Shown here piece after piece: positions 35,749 to 43,249 of a stretch of 49,122 nucleotides of DNA. The DNA lies in assembly GCA_016208495.1 (NCBI GenBank), contig JACQXX010000015.1, positions 1 through 49,122 of the forward strand, read 5' to 3'. The position numbers and the translations under genes are program-made. The notes under the pieces are model-generated. The model did not search any database. It was given only the letters and a program-made list of their open reading frames with translations, and was not told the DNA's origin. Origin of the DNA: Acidobacteriota bacterium. GTDB lineage: Bacteria > Acidobacteriota > Blastocatellia > Chloracidobacteriales > Chloracidobacteriaceae. The first letter of the stretch is position 1; each line of letters begins with the position of its first letter.

Positions 35749-35777
35749 TTGATCCTGAGGGCAATGTCTCTTATAAA
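35749..35777 (+). promoter_or_regulatory. Candidate promoter for the V4R/CDC48 island
   Basis: TTGATC at 35749-35754 and TATAAA at 35772-35777 are separated by 17 bases, about 41 bases before the first gene of the island. The 5' region is AT-rich, and GGAAGGAAG precedes the start codon. Predicted by eye only. Confidence 0.55.
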
Positions 35778-35818
35778 GTCGCATTTCAACCAATGATCAA
35801 CGGTGGAAGGAAGTCTCC

Positions 35819-36700
35819 ATGACGCAGAATCACTATTTCCCAGATGTCCAACCGTCAGCTCCAGAACAACGCTTGAGCCGGGATATCCCGTTGACCGAGG
35901 CTGACATCAAGAGTTTTGAGCGATTTTACCAGGATTTTCTGGGGAAGCGGCCAGAAGATCGAATGGCTTTTCTCAAGGCTCTTTCGATCTACCGGCGAGG
36001 TGACTTGCGTGAATATGTCCATGATGCCGTAGTCTTTCATAACCGATTTAAACAATTGATGCCAAGCATTAAACAGCGGGATTTATTGTTGAGCTTCCCG
36101 ACCGTGACCCGCAATGTTCACAATTTGATCTTTGATTTCTCGGAAAGTTACGGAGGGATCACTGGCCAAACCAATGTTTCGATGGCCAAAACCCAGGTAA
36201 CTGAGCATTTGGATGCCACTGAGATGTTCCGATTGGATCTGGATAAGGCGCTGGAGACCATGCCCTCGGTGTTGCCCGATGATCAGGCCCTGATGGCTGG
36301 TTTTATCGGGAAACTCAAACAGGGACTTCCCGCCACCGAAACCTTCCGCTTTTTGATTGTGATTTTAGCTGATCATGCCTTCCTTGGGGTCATTCCAGGG
36401 TATGAACGGGGAAGTACCCTTGTCGTCGGAAAAATTCGTGAGTTTCTTGAACGCACCTTTGGCGCCCGGATGGAAGACCATATTGTTGAGTTCTTTGTGG
36501 TGGGCGGCGGCTACTTACGAGGCGATGGCGATGCGGTGGTGCTTGGCGGCCACAATTCAATTTTTGACCCACAATTTGCCGAGCCCACCAACCCTGTGGT
36601 TCAGGACTTTCATCACCGGTTTCTGGATATGAAGTTCCATCTGGCCCAGCAAATCCTGACCACTGAGTTTCCGGGGCTGAAAGTCCGATTCCAGCTTTAA
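35819..36700 (+). CDS. Unknown protein, first gene of the island
   Basis: A 293-residue soluble-looking protein with no signal peptide or membrane segment. I do not recognise a family. The N-terminal third is helical and charged (DIKSFERFYQDFLGKRPEDRMAF shows a repeated aromatic-charged pattern); the middle has NLIFDFSESYGGITGQTNVS, and the C-terminal part has strands (FRFLIVILADHAFLGVIPGY, DHIVEFFVVGGGYL). A candidate promoter and a strong GGAAGG ribosome site precede it. It ends 6 bases before a perfect 26-pair hairpin, which may terminate or reduce transcription into the downstream genes. Confidence 0.82.
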   Translation: MTQNHYFPDVQPSAPEQRLSRDIPLTEADIKSFERFYQDFLGKRPEDRMAFLKALSIYRRGDLREYVHDAVVFHNRFKQLMPSIKQRDLLLSFPTVTRNVHNLIFDFSESYGGITGQTNVSMAKTQVTEHLDATEMFRLDLDKALETMPSVLPDDQALMAGFIGKLKQGLPATETFRFLIVILADHAFLGVIPGYERGSTLVVGKIREFLERTFGARMEDHIVEFFVVGGGYLRGDGDAVVLGGHNSIFDPQFAEPTNPVVQDFHHRFLDMKFHLAQQILTTEFPGLKVRFQL

Positions 36701-36706
36701 GTCCTT

Positions 36707-36767
36707 GGAGTGCGGTGGCTTGACACCGCTTTCAAATTCCCAAAGCGGTGTCAAGCCACCGCACTCC
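36707..36767. repeat. Perfect 26-pair hairpin (GGAGTGCGG family)
   Basis: Arms 36707-36732 and 36742-36767 are fully complementary, with a 9-base loop (CAAATTCCC). It opens with GGAGTGCGGTG, as does the terminator at 13054-13104. There is no T-run after it, so it is more likely a REP-type element or a processing signal than a classical terminator. Confidence 0.93.
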
Positions 36768-36789
36768 ACAAATTCCACACTCATTTCTT

Positions 36790-37014
36790 GTGACGCCTCG
36801 ATCAATTCAACGCTATCTGCCAGGGTTTTATATTGTGTTTGGCCTGGGGTACATCGGCTACTGGATGATGGTGTACCCAAAATCTCCATTATTGTTTCTG
36901 GTGCTTGCTTTGCTTCTGACCTTGATGGGGGTGTGGCGGTTGCTCCGAACCCGACGTCCGGTGGGTGTCAAACCTGAATCAATCCACGTGGTGGTTGGTG
37001 ACGAGGATGAATGA
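36790..37014 (+). CDS. Small two-segment membrane protein, 74 aa
   Basis: Two hydrophobic segments (GFYIVFGLGYIGYWMMV and SPLLFLVLALLLTLMGVW) are joined by a short turn (YPKS), followed by a basic segment (RLLRTRRP) and an acidic C-terminus (VVVGDEDE), suggesting both ends in the cytoplasm. No named family recognised. I placed the start at the GTG at 36790, because the ATG at 36748 lies inside the right arm of the perfect hairpin. The ribosome site is weak. It lies in the island between the unknown 293-aa gene and the first V4R gene. Confidence 0.7.
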   Translation: MTPRSIQRYLPGFYIVFGLGYIGYWMMVYPKSPLLFLVLALLLTLMGVWRLLRTRRPVGVKPESIHVVVGDEDE

Positions 37015-37036
37015 GCAACAGCAAGTAGCGAATTAG

Positions 37037-37062
37037 TCAGTACCACCTGCGTGAGCGGGTGG
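37037..37062. repeat. REP-like half-site, TCAGTACCACC family
   Basis: A single arm of the motif described at 6576-6643. It stands just upstream of the first V4R gene, between it and the small membrane-protein gene. Confidence 0.8.
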
Positions 37063-37083
37063 GCAGGAAGCACGTAAATCTCT

Positions 37084-37764
37084 ATGTCAATCAATTCTTT
37101 ACCACTCAACCTGGCTGAATGTCTCGATACCCTGGTCACCAATGTTGGTGACGGCAGTCTGGTGGATGCCAGCGGAGAGCAAAAAATTTGGCTTACCCGG
37201 GCGTTCTGGCAGGCGCTCCAGGCGAGTACTATCCAGTCTCTGGCCGGAGATCACGGAAAATCGGTGCTCTATACCATTGGGCGCTACTGGGGGGAGCGCT
37301 CCTTCCCGGCACTGCAGCAGCAATTCATGGGTGAGTCAACCGGCGCGGGGAAAGGCGATCCTAAGGGAAAAAGGGCGTTGATCAAAGCCTGTGATGCGCT
37401 GTGGAGTGAGGGGGGCTGGGGACATTGTGATCTGGTGTACGTGTATGGACTGACACTGGTGACCTTTTATCATTCACCGGTGGCATTAAGTTTGGAACCA
37501 ACACCGGAGCCGGTTGACTGGGTGATTGCCGGAATGCTGGCCGGGGTGTTTTCGGTTTTTGAAGGGATTCGACTGGAGGCAATTGAACTGTATTGCCGGG
37601 CCAGCGGCGCCGAATATTGCCAGTTTGTCATTGGTTCAGAAGAGACCACGGCCAGGGTGCGCAAACTGCTGGTTCCGGGTATTTCCCCATCAAACCTGCT
37701 CCAACGTCTTCGCGAAGATCATCAGCCGTTGTCTGGCCATAATCAGGAGGAGACCAACCTGTGA
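37084..37764 (+). CDS. V4R-domain protein 1
   Basis: A 226-residue soluble protein. The C-terminal half is a V4R (4-vinyl reductase) domain: AGMLAGVFSVFEG at 149-161, then LEAIELYCRASGAEYCQFVIGS with a C-x7-C pair at C171 and C179. The V4R family binds small hydrophobic ligands in some members and shares its fold with Bet3, the TRAPP tethering subunit of eukaryotes. The N-terminal half (residues 36-105, WLTRAFWQALQ) is helical and matches the rest of the domain. The next gene, also V4R, overlaps by 4 bases, so the two are co-translated and may form a heterodimer. The first 80 residues contain no signal peptide. Confidence 0.85.
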   Translation: MSINSLPLNLAECLDTLVTNVGDGSLVDASGEQKIWLTRAFWQALQASTIQSLAGDHGKSVLYTIGRYWGERSFPALQQQFMGESTGAGKGDPKGKRALIKACDALWSEGGWGHCDLVYVYGLTLVTFYHSPVALSLEPTPEPVDWVIAGMLAGVFSVFEGIRLEAIELYCRASGAEYCQFVIGSEETTARVRKLLVPGISPSNLLQRLREDHQPLSGHNQEETNL

Positions 37765-38420
37765 TTGCTGATTTGCCAACCCTTAATTTTGAACCCCGAG
37801 CCTGGCGTGAATGGATAACCCTGGACCCAGAAACCGATGGGATGACTTCAATCAACGGCGACCCGCTCGCAATAGCCGGTTCAGACTTCATGCTGGCCTT
37901 GCTCCAGGCATCTGAAACCCTGGGGGACCAGGTGCCGGGCGGTTGGCTCTATGAAGTCGGGGTTGATTGGGGACAGCGGCACTGCCTTGAGCTTGAACGA
38001 GTGGTACAGGTTGATCGAGGTCATCCCGTCCAGGTTTCAGCCATGGCGCTGCCGATTTTTATCTCAAGGCTGAACCAATCGCTGGCGGAACTTGGGTTGG
38101 GGAAAGTCGAAGTAATTGAAGAGCAAGGACATGCCTTTGTAGTCGTCCAATCTTCTCCAGTGGCGGTGGCGGTCAAAGAGGCGCACCACCCCATCTGCCA
38201 CCTGTATGCTGGATTTCTGGCCGGAGTGTTTGGACAGGCAGCCCAGATAGACCTCGCCTGTATTGAAATTGGTTGCCAGGCCGTCGGGGAAGGTCAATGC
38301 CGGTTTTTCATTGGAAGTCAAATTAAGATTGATCTGGTGGCATCCTGGTTGAAATCAGGGAAGACCATGGTGGAGATTCGCTATCATCTGGGCGAACAAC
38401 TCGGTGCGACAGCTCAATAA
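37761..38420 (+). CDS. V4R-domain protein 2
   Basis: A 219-residue paralogue of the preceding protein. V4R signatures: AGFLAGVFGQAAQ at 150-162, then IDLACIEIGCQAVGEGQC with C172 and C180 in the same C-x7-C spacing, and RFFIGS. Identity to V4R protein 1 is low outside this block, so the duplication is old or the pair has specialised. The GTG start overlaps the preceding stop (GTGA), which supports translational coupling. No signal peptide or membrane segment. The ligand is unknown. Confidence 0.85.
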   Translation: MIADLPTLNFEPRAWREWITLDPETDGMTSINGDPLAIAGSDFMLALLQASETLGDQVPGGWLYEVGVDWGQRHCLELERVVQVDRGHPVQVSAMALPIFISRLNQSLAELGLGKVEVIEEQGHAFVVVQSSPVAVAVKEAHHPICHLYAGFLAGVFGQAAQIDLACIEIGCQAVGEGQCRFFIGSQIKIDLVASWLKSGKTMVEIRYHLGEQLGATAQ

Positions 38421-38484
38421 CCGGCTGCGAGCCTGGCAGGACAGGGGGCTGATTTGATCATTCATTTCGGGAGAATTCACAGAA

Positions 38485-38886
38485 ATGTCCACCAAGATCT
38501 ATCGGGAAACTCAAGAAGCTGCCCAGTTGCTGGAGACATTGCGCGGTCGTCGGACCCCAGCGATCCAACCGGCTACTCGTGAAGAACTGGAACTGGTGAT
38601 TGAACAGTTACGGCGTCCTTCCCGGTCGCCGCGTACCACCATGGTGGTCTCACCTGTGTCACCTGGAACAGGCGAAACTGAAGAGCCAACCGGCCCGGCC
38701 ACCACCACCGTAACCCTTGAACCCCAGTCTGATTGTCTCACTGAATCCGCGACTGATGCTTCCCCAGATACAGGATCCGTTGCCCCGCCATCATTGACCC
38801 CGCCGACAGCAACCGTCATACGCCAGATTGAATCGGTGGCTGATTTCTTTCGTCGGATGGTTCTGAGTTCAAAAGCATCGGGCTGA
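38485..38886 (+). CDS. Unknown Pro/Thr-rich protein, 133 aa
   Basis: Residues 1-45 are helical (IYRETQEAAQLLETLRGRR, REELELVIEQLRR), 46-110 a disordered Pro/Thr/Ser-rich stretch, and 110-128 a second amphipathic helix (TVIRQIESVADFFRRMV). The layout looks like a linker or adaptor with two interaction helices. No family recognised. GGGAGA about ten bases upstream supports the start. The stop TGA and the last codons (KASG) overlap the beginning of a GGGCTGAAGA-family element. Confidence 0.7.
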   Translation: MSTKIYRETQEAAQLLETLRGRRTPAIQPATREELELVIEQLRRPSRSPRTTMVVSPVSPGTGETEEPTGPATTTVTLEPQSDCLTESATDASPDTGSVAPPSLTPPTATVIRQIESVADFFRRMVLSSKASG

Positions 38887-39040
38887 AAAATCCTCGGGCT
38901 CAGGGCTGAAGAAATTGGGCTGAAGAATTGGTTTGGTTTCATCCCTCATCCTTCACCCTCATCCCTTCCTTTGCTCCGAGCTTGCGAGACTTCAGCCCCA
39001 AGCCCTGAGCCCTGGTTTTTTCAGTCCAATATCTTCAGGA
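38882..39040. repeat. GGGCTGAAGA-family element, left of parA-like gene
   Basis: Left units GGGCTGAA-/GGGCTGAAGA- (38882-38928), a core with TTTCATCCCTCATCC and TTGCTCCGAGCTTGCGAG, and right inverted units (CTTCAGCCCC, TTTTTCAG). It shares its core with 39836-39962, so the MinD/ParA-type gene is bracketed by direct copies of the same element. The left edge supplies the stop of the 133-aa gene. Confidence 0.85.
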
Positions 39041-39047
39041 ACGACCT

Positions 39048-39842
39048 ATGCCAAAAACAATTGCCGTGGTGAGTATAAAAGGTGGCGTTGGAAAAACCAC
39101 GACCTGCATCAACTTAGCTGCATACACCGCGGCGATGGGGGTAAAGGTTTTGCTCCTTGATCTGGATCCACAAAATGGCTGTCTGTATGGAATGGGATTG
39201 GAAGTTCGTCCAGGGCACAGTTTGAAGGACGCTATCCTGAATCAGGTTTCTCCGGAAAAAACACTGACGTCCACCAATCGCCCGGAACTCAATGTTCTGT
39301 TGAATGGATTTTTTGAGACGGGCGAGGAACTTGAAGCCTTTCAGGCGGCCTTTGAGAAGGATGCCCACTTGCTGGATACCTTATTGACGACCTTGACCAG
39401 AGAGGGAGACTTTACTCCGGATTTGATTCTAATTGACTGTCCCGCCGGAGTGAGCGCCCTCACCATCAATGCCCTGGTAACATCGGATTCGGTCATTCTC
39501 CCCATGCAATGCGAGCCATTGAGTTTGCGGACATTGCCGCAGATGCTTCGTTCGGTGGCTTCAGTCAAATCCAGGTACAATCCGCGACTGGTGGTCGAGG
39601 GAGTCCTGACCACGATGTTTGATCCACGTCAGGAAGCGAAATTCGGAGTTGCCCAGCAGGTGTGGACTGATTTTCCCGAAGACATGGTTTTTGAAACCGT
39701 CATTCCCCGTCACGATCAACTGGTCGAGTCGTTTGCGATTGGGGCGCCGGCCATTGATATTTCAGCCCGTTCGGTTGGATCACAGGCATATATCCAGCTT
39801 GGGCGGGAATTGATCATGCGCTTGCCGGAAGAACAGGGCTGA
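39048..39842 (+). CDS. ParA/MinD-family ATPase
   Basis: A 264-residue P-loop ATPase with the deviant Walker A KGGVGKTT at 11-18, Walker A' LLLDLDPQNG near 35-44 and Walker B ILIDCPAG near 127-134. Family members position plasmids, chromosomes, division proteins, chemoreceptors or other large complexes by ATP-driven surface cycling. No ParB-like gene or centromere-like repeat of its own is seen, and the neighbours (V4R, Hsp20, CDC48) suggest positioning or assembly of something other than DNA; this is inference. AGGA seven bases upstream supports the start. The stop TGA is inside the following repeat element. Confidence 0.92.
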   Translation: MPKTIAVVSIKGGVGKTTTCINLAAYTAAMGVKVLLLDLDPQNGCLYGMGLEVRPGHSLKDAILNQVSPEKTLTSTNRPELNVLLNGFFETGEELEAFQAAFEKDAHLLDTLLTTLTREGDFTPDLILIDCPAGVSALTINALVTSDSVILPMQCEPLSLRTLPQMLRSVASVKSRYNPRLVVEGVLTTMFDPRQEAKFGVAQQVWTDFPEDMVFETVIPRHDQLVESFAIGAPAIDISARSVGSQAYIQLGRELIMRLPEEQG

Positions 39843-39962
39843 AGAAAGTGGGATGAAGAACTGGTTTTATTTCATCCCTCATCCTTCATCCCTCATCCCT
39901 TCAATTGCTCCGAGCTTGCGAGTCTTTAGCCCGACTTCTTCAGCCCGAAGTCTTCCGCCCCA
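39836..39962. repeat. GGGCTGAAGA-family element, right of parA-like gene
   Basis: A left unit GGGCTGAAGA, a core TTTCATCCCTCATCC followed by TTGCTCCGAGCTTGCGAG, and right units (CTTCAGCCC, GTCTTCCGCCCC). It is the direct-repeat partner of 38882-39040. It provides the stop codon of the MinD/ParA-like gene and separates it from the Hsp20 gene. Confidence 0.85.
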
Positions 39963-39965
39963 ACT

Positions 39966-40145
39966 ATGTCAGAAACTCTTGCCAAGTTTGCCACTCAGGC
40001 CGCAAGATACCAGCTACGTCCAGTTTTCCCCGCACAATTGTTTTATCGCAGTTTTTTGATCCGCAGGGAGCCCGGCATTCGCGAGGAATTTGTGCCAGTC
40101 CAGAATCAACGAGTGCTGAAACGTTCACATCAGATCATGCGATAG
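39966..40145 (+). CDS. Candidate small protein, 59 aa
   Basis: An open frame of 59 codons between the ParA-like gene and the Hsp20 gene, starting MSETLAKFATQAARYQLRP. The composition is basic (many Arg, Gln, Phe) with an FPAQLFYRSFLIRREPG motif. It has no clear ribosome site. The gap it occupies would otherwise be unexplained, and it runs in the direction of the island. No family recognised; it may be a chance frame. Confidence 0.35.
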   Translation: MSETLAKFATQAARYQLRPVFPAQLFYRSFLIRREPGIREEFVPVQNQRVLKRSHQIMR

Positions 40146-40183
40146 GGCCAGGGAAATGCAGCAACACGATAGAAGTAATTGTT

Positions 40184-40675
40184 ATGACAGAAAGTACGAA
40201 ACGACAAAAGCAATCCAGGATGGACGCGCCGACAGGACAGGGTGACCCAGAACCCAGTTCTGAGAGTGGGACCGTTCCAGCGAAAAAAACTGAGGGGGCG
40301 GAAGCTTCATCTGAAGATGTTCCGGCTCCGACAACCAGCGAACTCTGGGGTGACACGACAACTCCAATTCCTCAACTCCCACCCCGCCGCAGAGAAGCCG
40401 CCGGTGACCCACGCCTCGGGGTTGAAGAGGTGTACGAGCCGCTCGTTGATCTTTTTGACGAGGGCGAGTACATCCTCTTGATCGCGGAAATCCCCGGCGT
40501 GAGTTTGGAACAGGTTTCAATTAAACAATTTGAAGATATTTTATTGCTTTCCGCCAAAGCCAGTGATCGCAAATATCGCCAGGAGATTGTTCTTCCGACC
40601 CCGATCAATTTAGCCGAACGCGACATCAGCCTGCACCATGGAGTGTTGCAAGTGAAGCTTCCGAAAAAACGGTAA
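40184..40675 (+). CDS. Hsp20/alpha-crystallin-like small heat-shock protein
   Basis: A 163-residue protein. The N-terminal 80 residues are a charged, disordered Ser/Pro/Glu-rich region (rather than the usual hydrophobic arm). Residues 85-163 are an alpha-crystallin/CS-type domain: YEPLVDLFDEGEYILLIAEIPGV, then ILLLSAKAS and ISLHHGVLQVKLPKKR. It stops right after the last strand and lacks the C-terminal I-x-I tail that small Hsps use for oligomer assembly, as in GvpH-like and p23/CS-type proteins. I placed the start at the ATG at 40184; upstream sequence belongs to repeats. It lies in the island ahead of the CDC48-like ATPase. Confidence 0.8.
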   Translation: MTESTKRQKQSRMDAPTGQGDPEPSSESGTVPAKKTEGAEASSEDVPAPTTSELWGDTTTPIPQLPPRRREAAGDPRLGVEEVYEPLVDLFDEGEYILLIAEIPGVSLEQVSIKQFEDILLLSAKASDRKYRQEIVLPTPINLAERDISLHHGVLQVKLPKKR

Positions 40676-40789
40676 TTCAGGATGACAAGATGACAGACTG
40701 ACACGGTGGCAAGGTGATCTGAGTTCATTTCCTATCTTTCATCCCTCATCCCTTCCGAAACCCCTGAACCTGTTGATTTGACATCCTTT

Positions 40790-40814
40790 CTGGCTGATGA
40801 AGTACATCAGCCAG
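40790..40814. other. Perfect 10-pair hairpin upstream of the CDC48-like gene
   Basis: CTGGCTGATG (40790-40799) pairs with CATCAGCCAG (40805-40814) across the 5-base loop AAGTA. A second, longer-loop pair (CTGAACC near 40847 and GGTTCAG near 40870) follows. The 364-base gap also contains a degenerate ACAAGGTG stretch after the Hsp20 stop. It may hold a terminator or a regulatory leader; no U-tract is present. Confidence 0.6.
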
Positions 40815-41039
40815 TTCCTAAAAACAGCCACACTATCAAAAAACTGAACCTTCTCTTCAAAAACAGATGGTTCAGGCCCAATTCCCAGACCCAATTCCTT
40901 TCCAAATGATGGTATATTGAGCGGCACTTACCATCTGGATCAGTCCATAATCTTGATTGTTACGGTGATTGAAAGCGCAGACTGGCGCGGTCCTGGTTGA
41001 CCAGCTTGCGTCAGTGTGCGGTGCGCGTGGGATGTTTTT

Positions 41040-43244
41040 ATGTCCACTGAACCAAACCTGGAAATCCTGACGCTTGAATTACGTGCCGCCGAAGCTCTTT
41101 CTCGGGATGTAGGTCGAGGAATAGCCCGTTTGGATCCAGCAGATATGGACCTTTTGGGCGCTGTAACCGGCGATATTCTTGAGATTTTCGGGAAACGGCG
41201 AACGGTTGCCAAAGTGATGCCGGCCTTTAAAGAACACCGTGGGCAACAGGTGCTGCAGATTGATGGCATTATCCGTGACAATGCCGGCATTTCGCTCAAT
41301 GATAAAGTGATTGTCCAGGTTACTCATCCACAGTTGGCAACTTTTGTACAGTTGACACCGGTTTCAACGGCGCCCCGCCGACAGGCGTATAACAGCTACA
41401 TTGGAAAATTGATTGATGGCCTGGCCGTGATTGAAGGAGATCGGATCCGGGCCACGATGTTTGGCGCCCGGTTTCAGGAATTTAAAGTGAATCGAACCGA
41501 GCCAAAAGGGGTGGTTTTGATCCATCCGGCAACCGGATTTTCACTGACGGATCCCAAGTTTCAGGTGGCTGGAACCGTCGAAAAACAAGCGAAAATCGCG
41601 TATGAAGACATTGGCGGATTACGTCGTGAAGTCGAGCGGTTGCGGGAACTCATTGAGTTTCCGCTCCGGCATCCAGTGATTTTTGAACGGCTGGGAATTG
41701 AACCACTTCGCGGATTGCTGCTCAGTGGTCCTCCTGGGGTTGGGAAAACACTGATTGCCCGGGTGATTGCCCAGGAAACCAATGCCCATTTTATTTCAAT
41801 CAACGGCCCGGAACTGATTCACAAATTTTATGGCGAATCTGATGTCAGGCTCCGGCAGGTTTTTGAAGAAGCCACCCGGAATCAGCCGGCCATCATTTTT
41901 ATTGATGAAATTGATGCCGTTGCCCCCAAGCGGGAACTCATTTACAGCGAAATTGAAAAACGAGTCATCGGCCAGCTCATGACGTTGATGGATGGGCTTC
42001 GGGATCGAGGGCAGATTATCGTGATTGGGGCCACCAATGTGCCCCATACGATTAACCCGGCTTTGCGCCGACCTGGACGGTTTGACCGCGAAATTCGACT
42101 TGGGATTCCCAATGTTTCGGGTCGCAAGGAAATTCTTGAAATACATTCGCGCGGAATGCCACTGAGTTCAGAGGTCAATCTCAACGAACTGGCCAGTATG
42201 ACCCGTGGGTTTGTCGGCGCCGATTTGCACAGTTTATGTCGCGAAGCGGCCATGTCGGCACTCAGGCGTACCATTCTGGCCGTTCCAGATATGGACCCCG
42301 GACTCATTGAAGAACAACTGGCCCGAATTCGGGTCCTGATGGAAGATTTTCACCAGGCGATGAAACTGGTTGAGCCTTCAGGTTTGCGGGGCATTGTGGT
42401 TGAGGCGCCGGAAGTGAACTGGGCCCAGGTCGGAGGACTCGATCAGGTTCGCTCGGAACTCACGCGGGCGGTTTTGTTTCCACTCCTGCACGCTGAAGCC
42501 TTCAACCGACTTGGCGTGCGTCCAACGCGGGGTGTGTTGCTGACCGGACCTCCAGGGAGTGGGAAAACACTGGTGGCGCGAGCCTTAGCCCATGAAGGTG
42601 GTACCAATTTTATTTCGGTGCGGAGTTCTGAGTTGATTGTGCGGTATACAACCGAATCAGAGCGCGTGATTGAGGATATTTTCCGTCAGGCTCGTCAGGC
42701 TGTCCCATGCATTGTCTTCATTGATGAAATTGATCTCTTGATGCCTGGCCCTAATGGGTATCGTTCGTCCGATACGGCGATTCAGGAACGGATTCTGGCC
42801 CAGCTTTTGACCGAACTGGATGGGATTGAAGAACTGAGCGGAATTATTGTCATTGCCGCAACCAACCGACTTGACCGGATTGATATCGCACTTCGCCGGC
42901 CTGGACGATTTGACGTGGTGCAGCAAATTCCACTCCCTGATGTTGATGGACTCAAAGCAATTCTTGAAGTGTATCTCGAAGGACGTCCACTCAATGTTGA
43001 TGTTGATATCAGTGCACTGGCTCATCAGGCCCAGGGAATGACTGGTGCTGATATCGAAGCCGCCTGCCGGTTGGCCGCCACCCAAACCATTGAACAGGCA
43101 ACTTCCTTTGAAAATTTTCCCAATAGTGTTACCCCACTTTGTTTTACGCACCCAATTCTGAGTGAAGCTATTGAGTCGGTGCGCCGGATGCGGTACAACA
43201 AGCAAACTTTTTTTGATCCTTCATCCGGAACTGGCTCGCCATAA
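41040..43244 (+). CDS. CDC48/p97-like double-AAA+ ATPase
   Basis: A 734-residue protein with the full CDC48/VAT layout: an N-terminal double-psi barrel (residues 1-180, RLDPADMDLLGAVTGDILEI), then two AAA+ domains. D1: Walker A GPPGVGKT at 230-237, Walker B IIFIDEID at 285-292, ATN at 331-333 and RRPGRFDR at 343-350. D2: VNWAQVGGLDQV, GPPGSGKT, IVFIDEID, AATNRLD and RRPGRFDV. Both sites are intact. Such ATPases unfold or extract proteins from complexes or membranes. GGGA eight bases upstream supports the ATG at 41040. The kinase/FGE gene starts 5 bases downstream, so the two are coupled. Confidence 0.94.
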   Translation: MSTEPNLEILTLELRAAEALSRDVGRGIARLDPADMDLLGAVTGDILEIFGKRRTVAKVMPAFKEHRGQQVLQIDGIIRDNAGISLNDKVIVQVTHPQLATFVQLTPVSTAPRRQAYNSYIGKLIDGLAVIEGDRIRATMFGARFQEFKVNRTEPKGVVLIHPATGFSLTDPKFQVAGTVEKQAKIAYEDIGGLRREVERLRELIEFPLRHPVIFERLGIEPLRGLLLSGPPGVGKTLIARVIAQETNAHFISINGPELIHKFYGESDVRLRQVFEEATRNQPAIIFIDEIDAVAPKRELIYSEIEKRVIGQLMTLMDGLRDRGQIIVIGATNVPHTINPALRRPGRFDREIRLGIPNVSGRKEILEIHSRGMPLSSEVNLNELASMTRGFVGADLHSLCREAAMSALRRTILAVPDMDPGLIEEQLARIRVLMEDFHQAMKLVEPSGLRGIVVEAPEVNWAQVGGLDQVRSELTRAVLFPLLHAEAFNRLGVRPTRGVLLTGPPGSGKTLVARALAHEGGTNFISVRSSELIVRYTTESERVIEDIFRQARQAVPCIVFIDEIDLLMPGPNGYRSSDTAIQERILAQLLTELDGIEELSGIIVIAATNRLDRIDIALRRPGRFDVVQQIPLPDVDGLKAILEVYLEGRPLNVDVDISALAHQAQGMTGADIEAACRLAATQTIEQATSFENFPNSVTPLCFTHPILSEAIESVRRMRYNKQTFFDPSSGTGSP

Positions 43245-43249
43245 CTTGA

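Noticed and set aside
38882-39962. Composite transposon carrying the ParA-like gene
   Set aside because: The flanking copies are short non-coding repeats with no transposase or clear target duplication, so only recombination potential is claimed.
39905-40183. Long N-terminal extension of the Hsp20 gene
   Set aside because: The extension would translate repeat-element sequence and lacks a ribosome site; the protein-like sequence starts at 40184.
39048-40675. Gas-vesicle cluster (GvpH-like Hsp20 with ATPases)
   Set aside because: No GvpA, GvpF/L, GvpK or GvpN-like protein is encoded in the window; the Hsp20 and ATPases alone are not enough.
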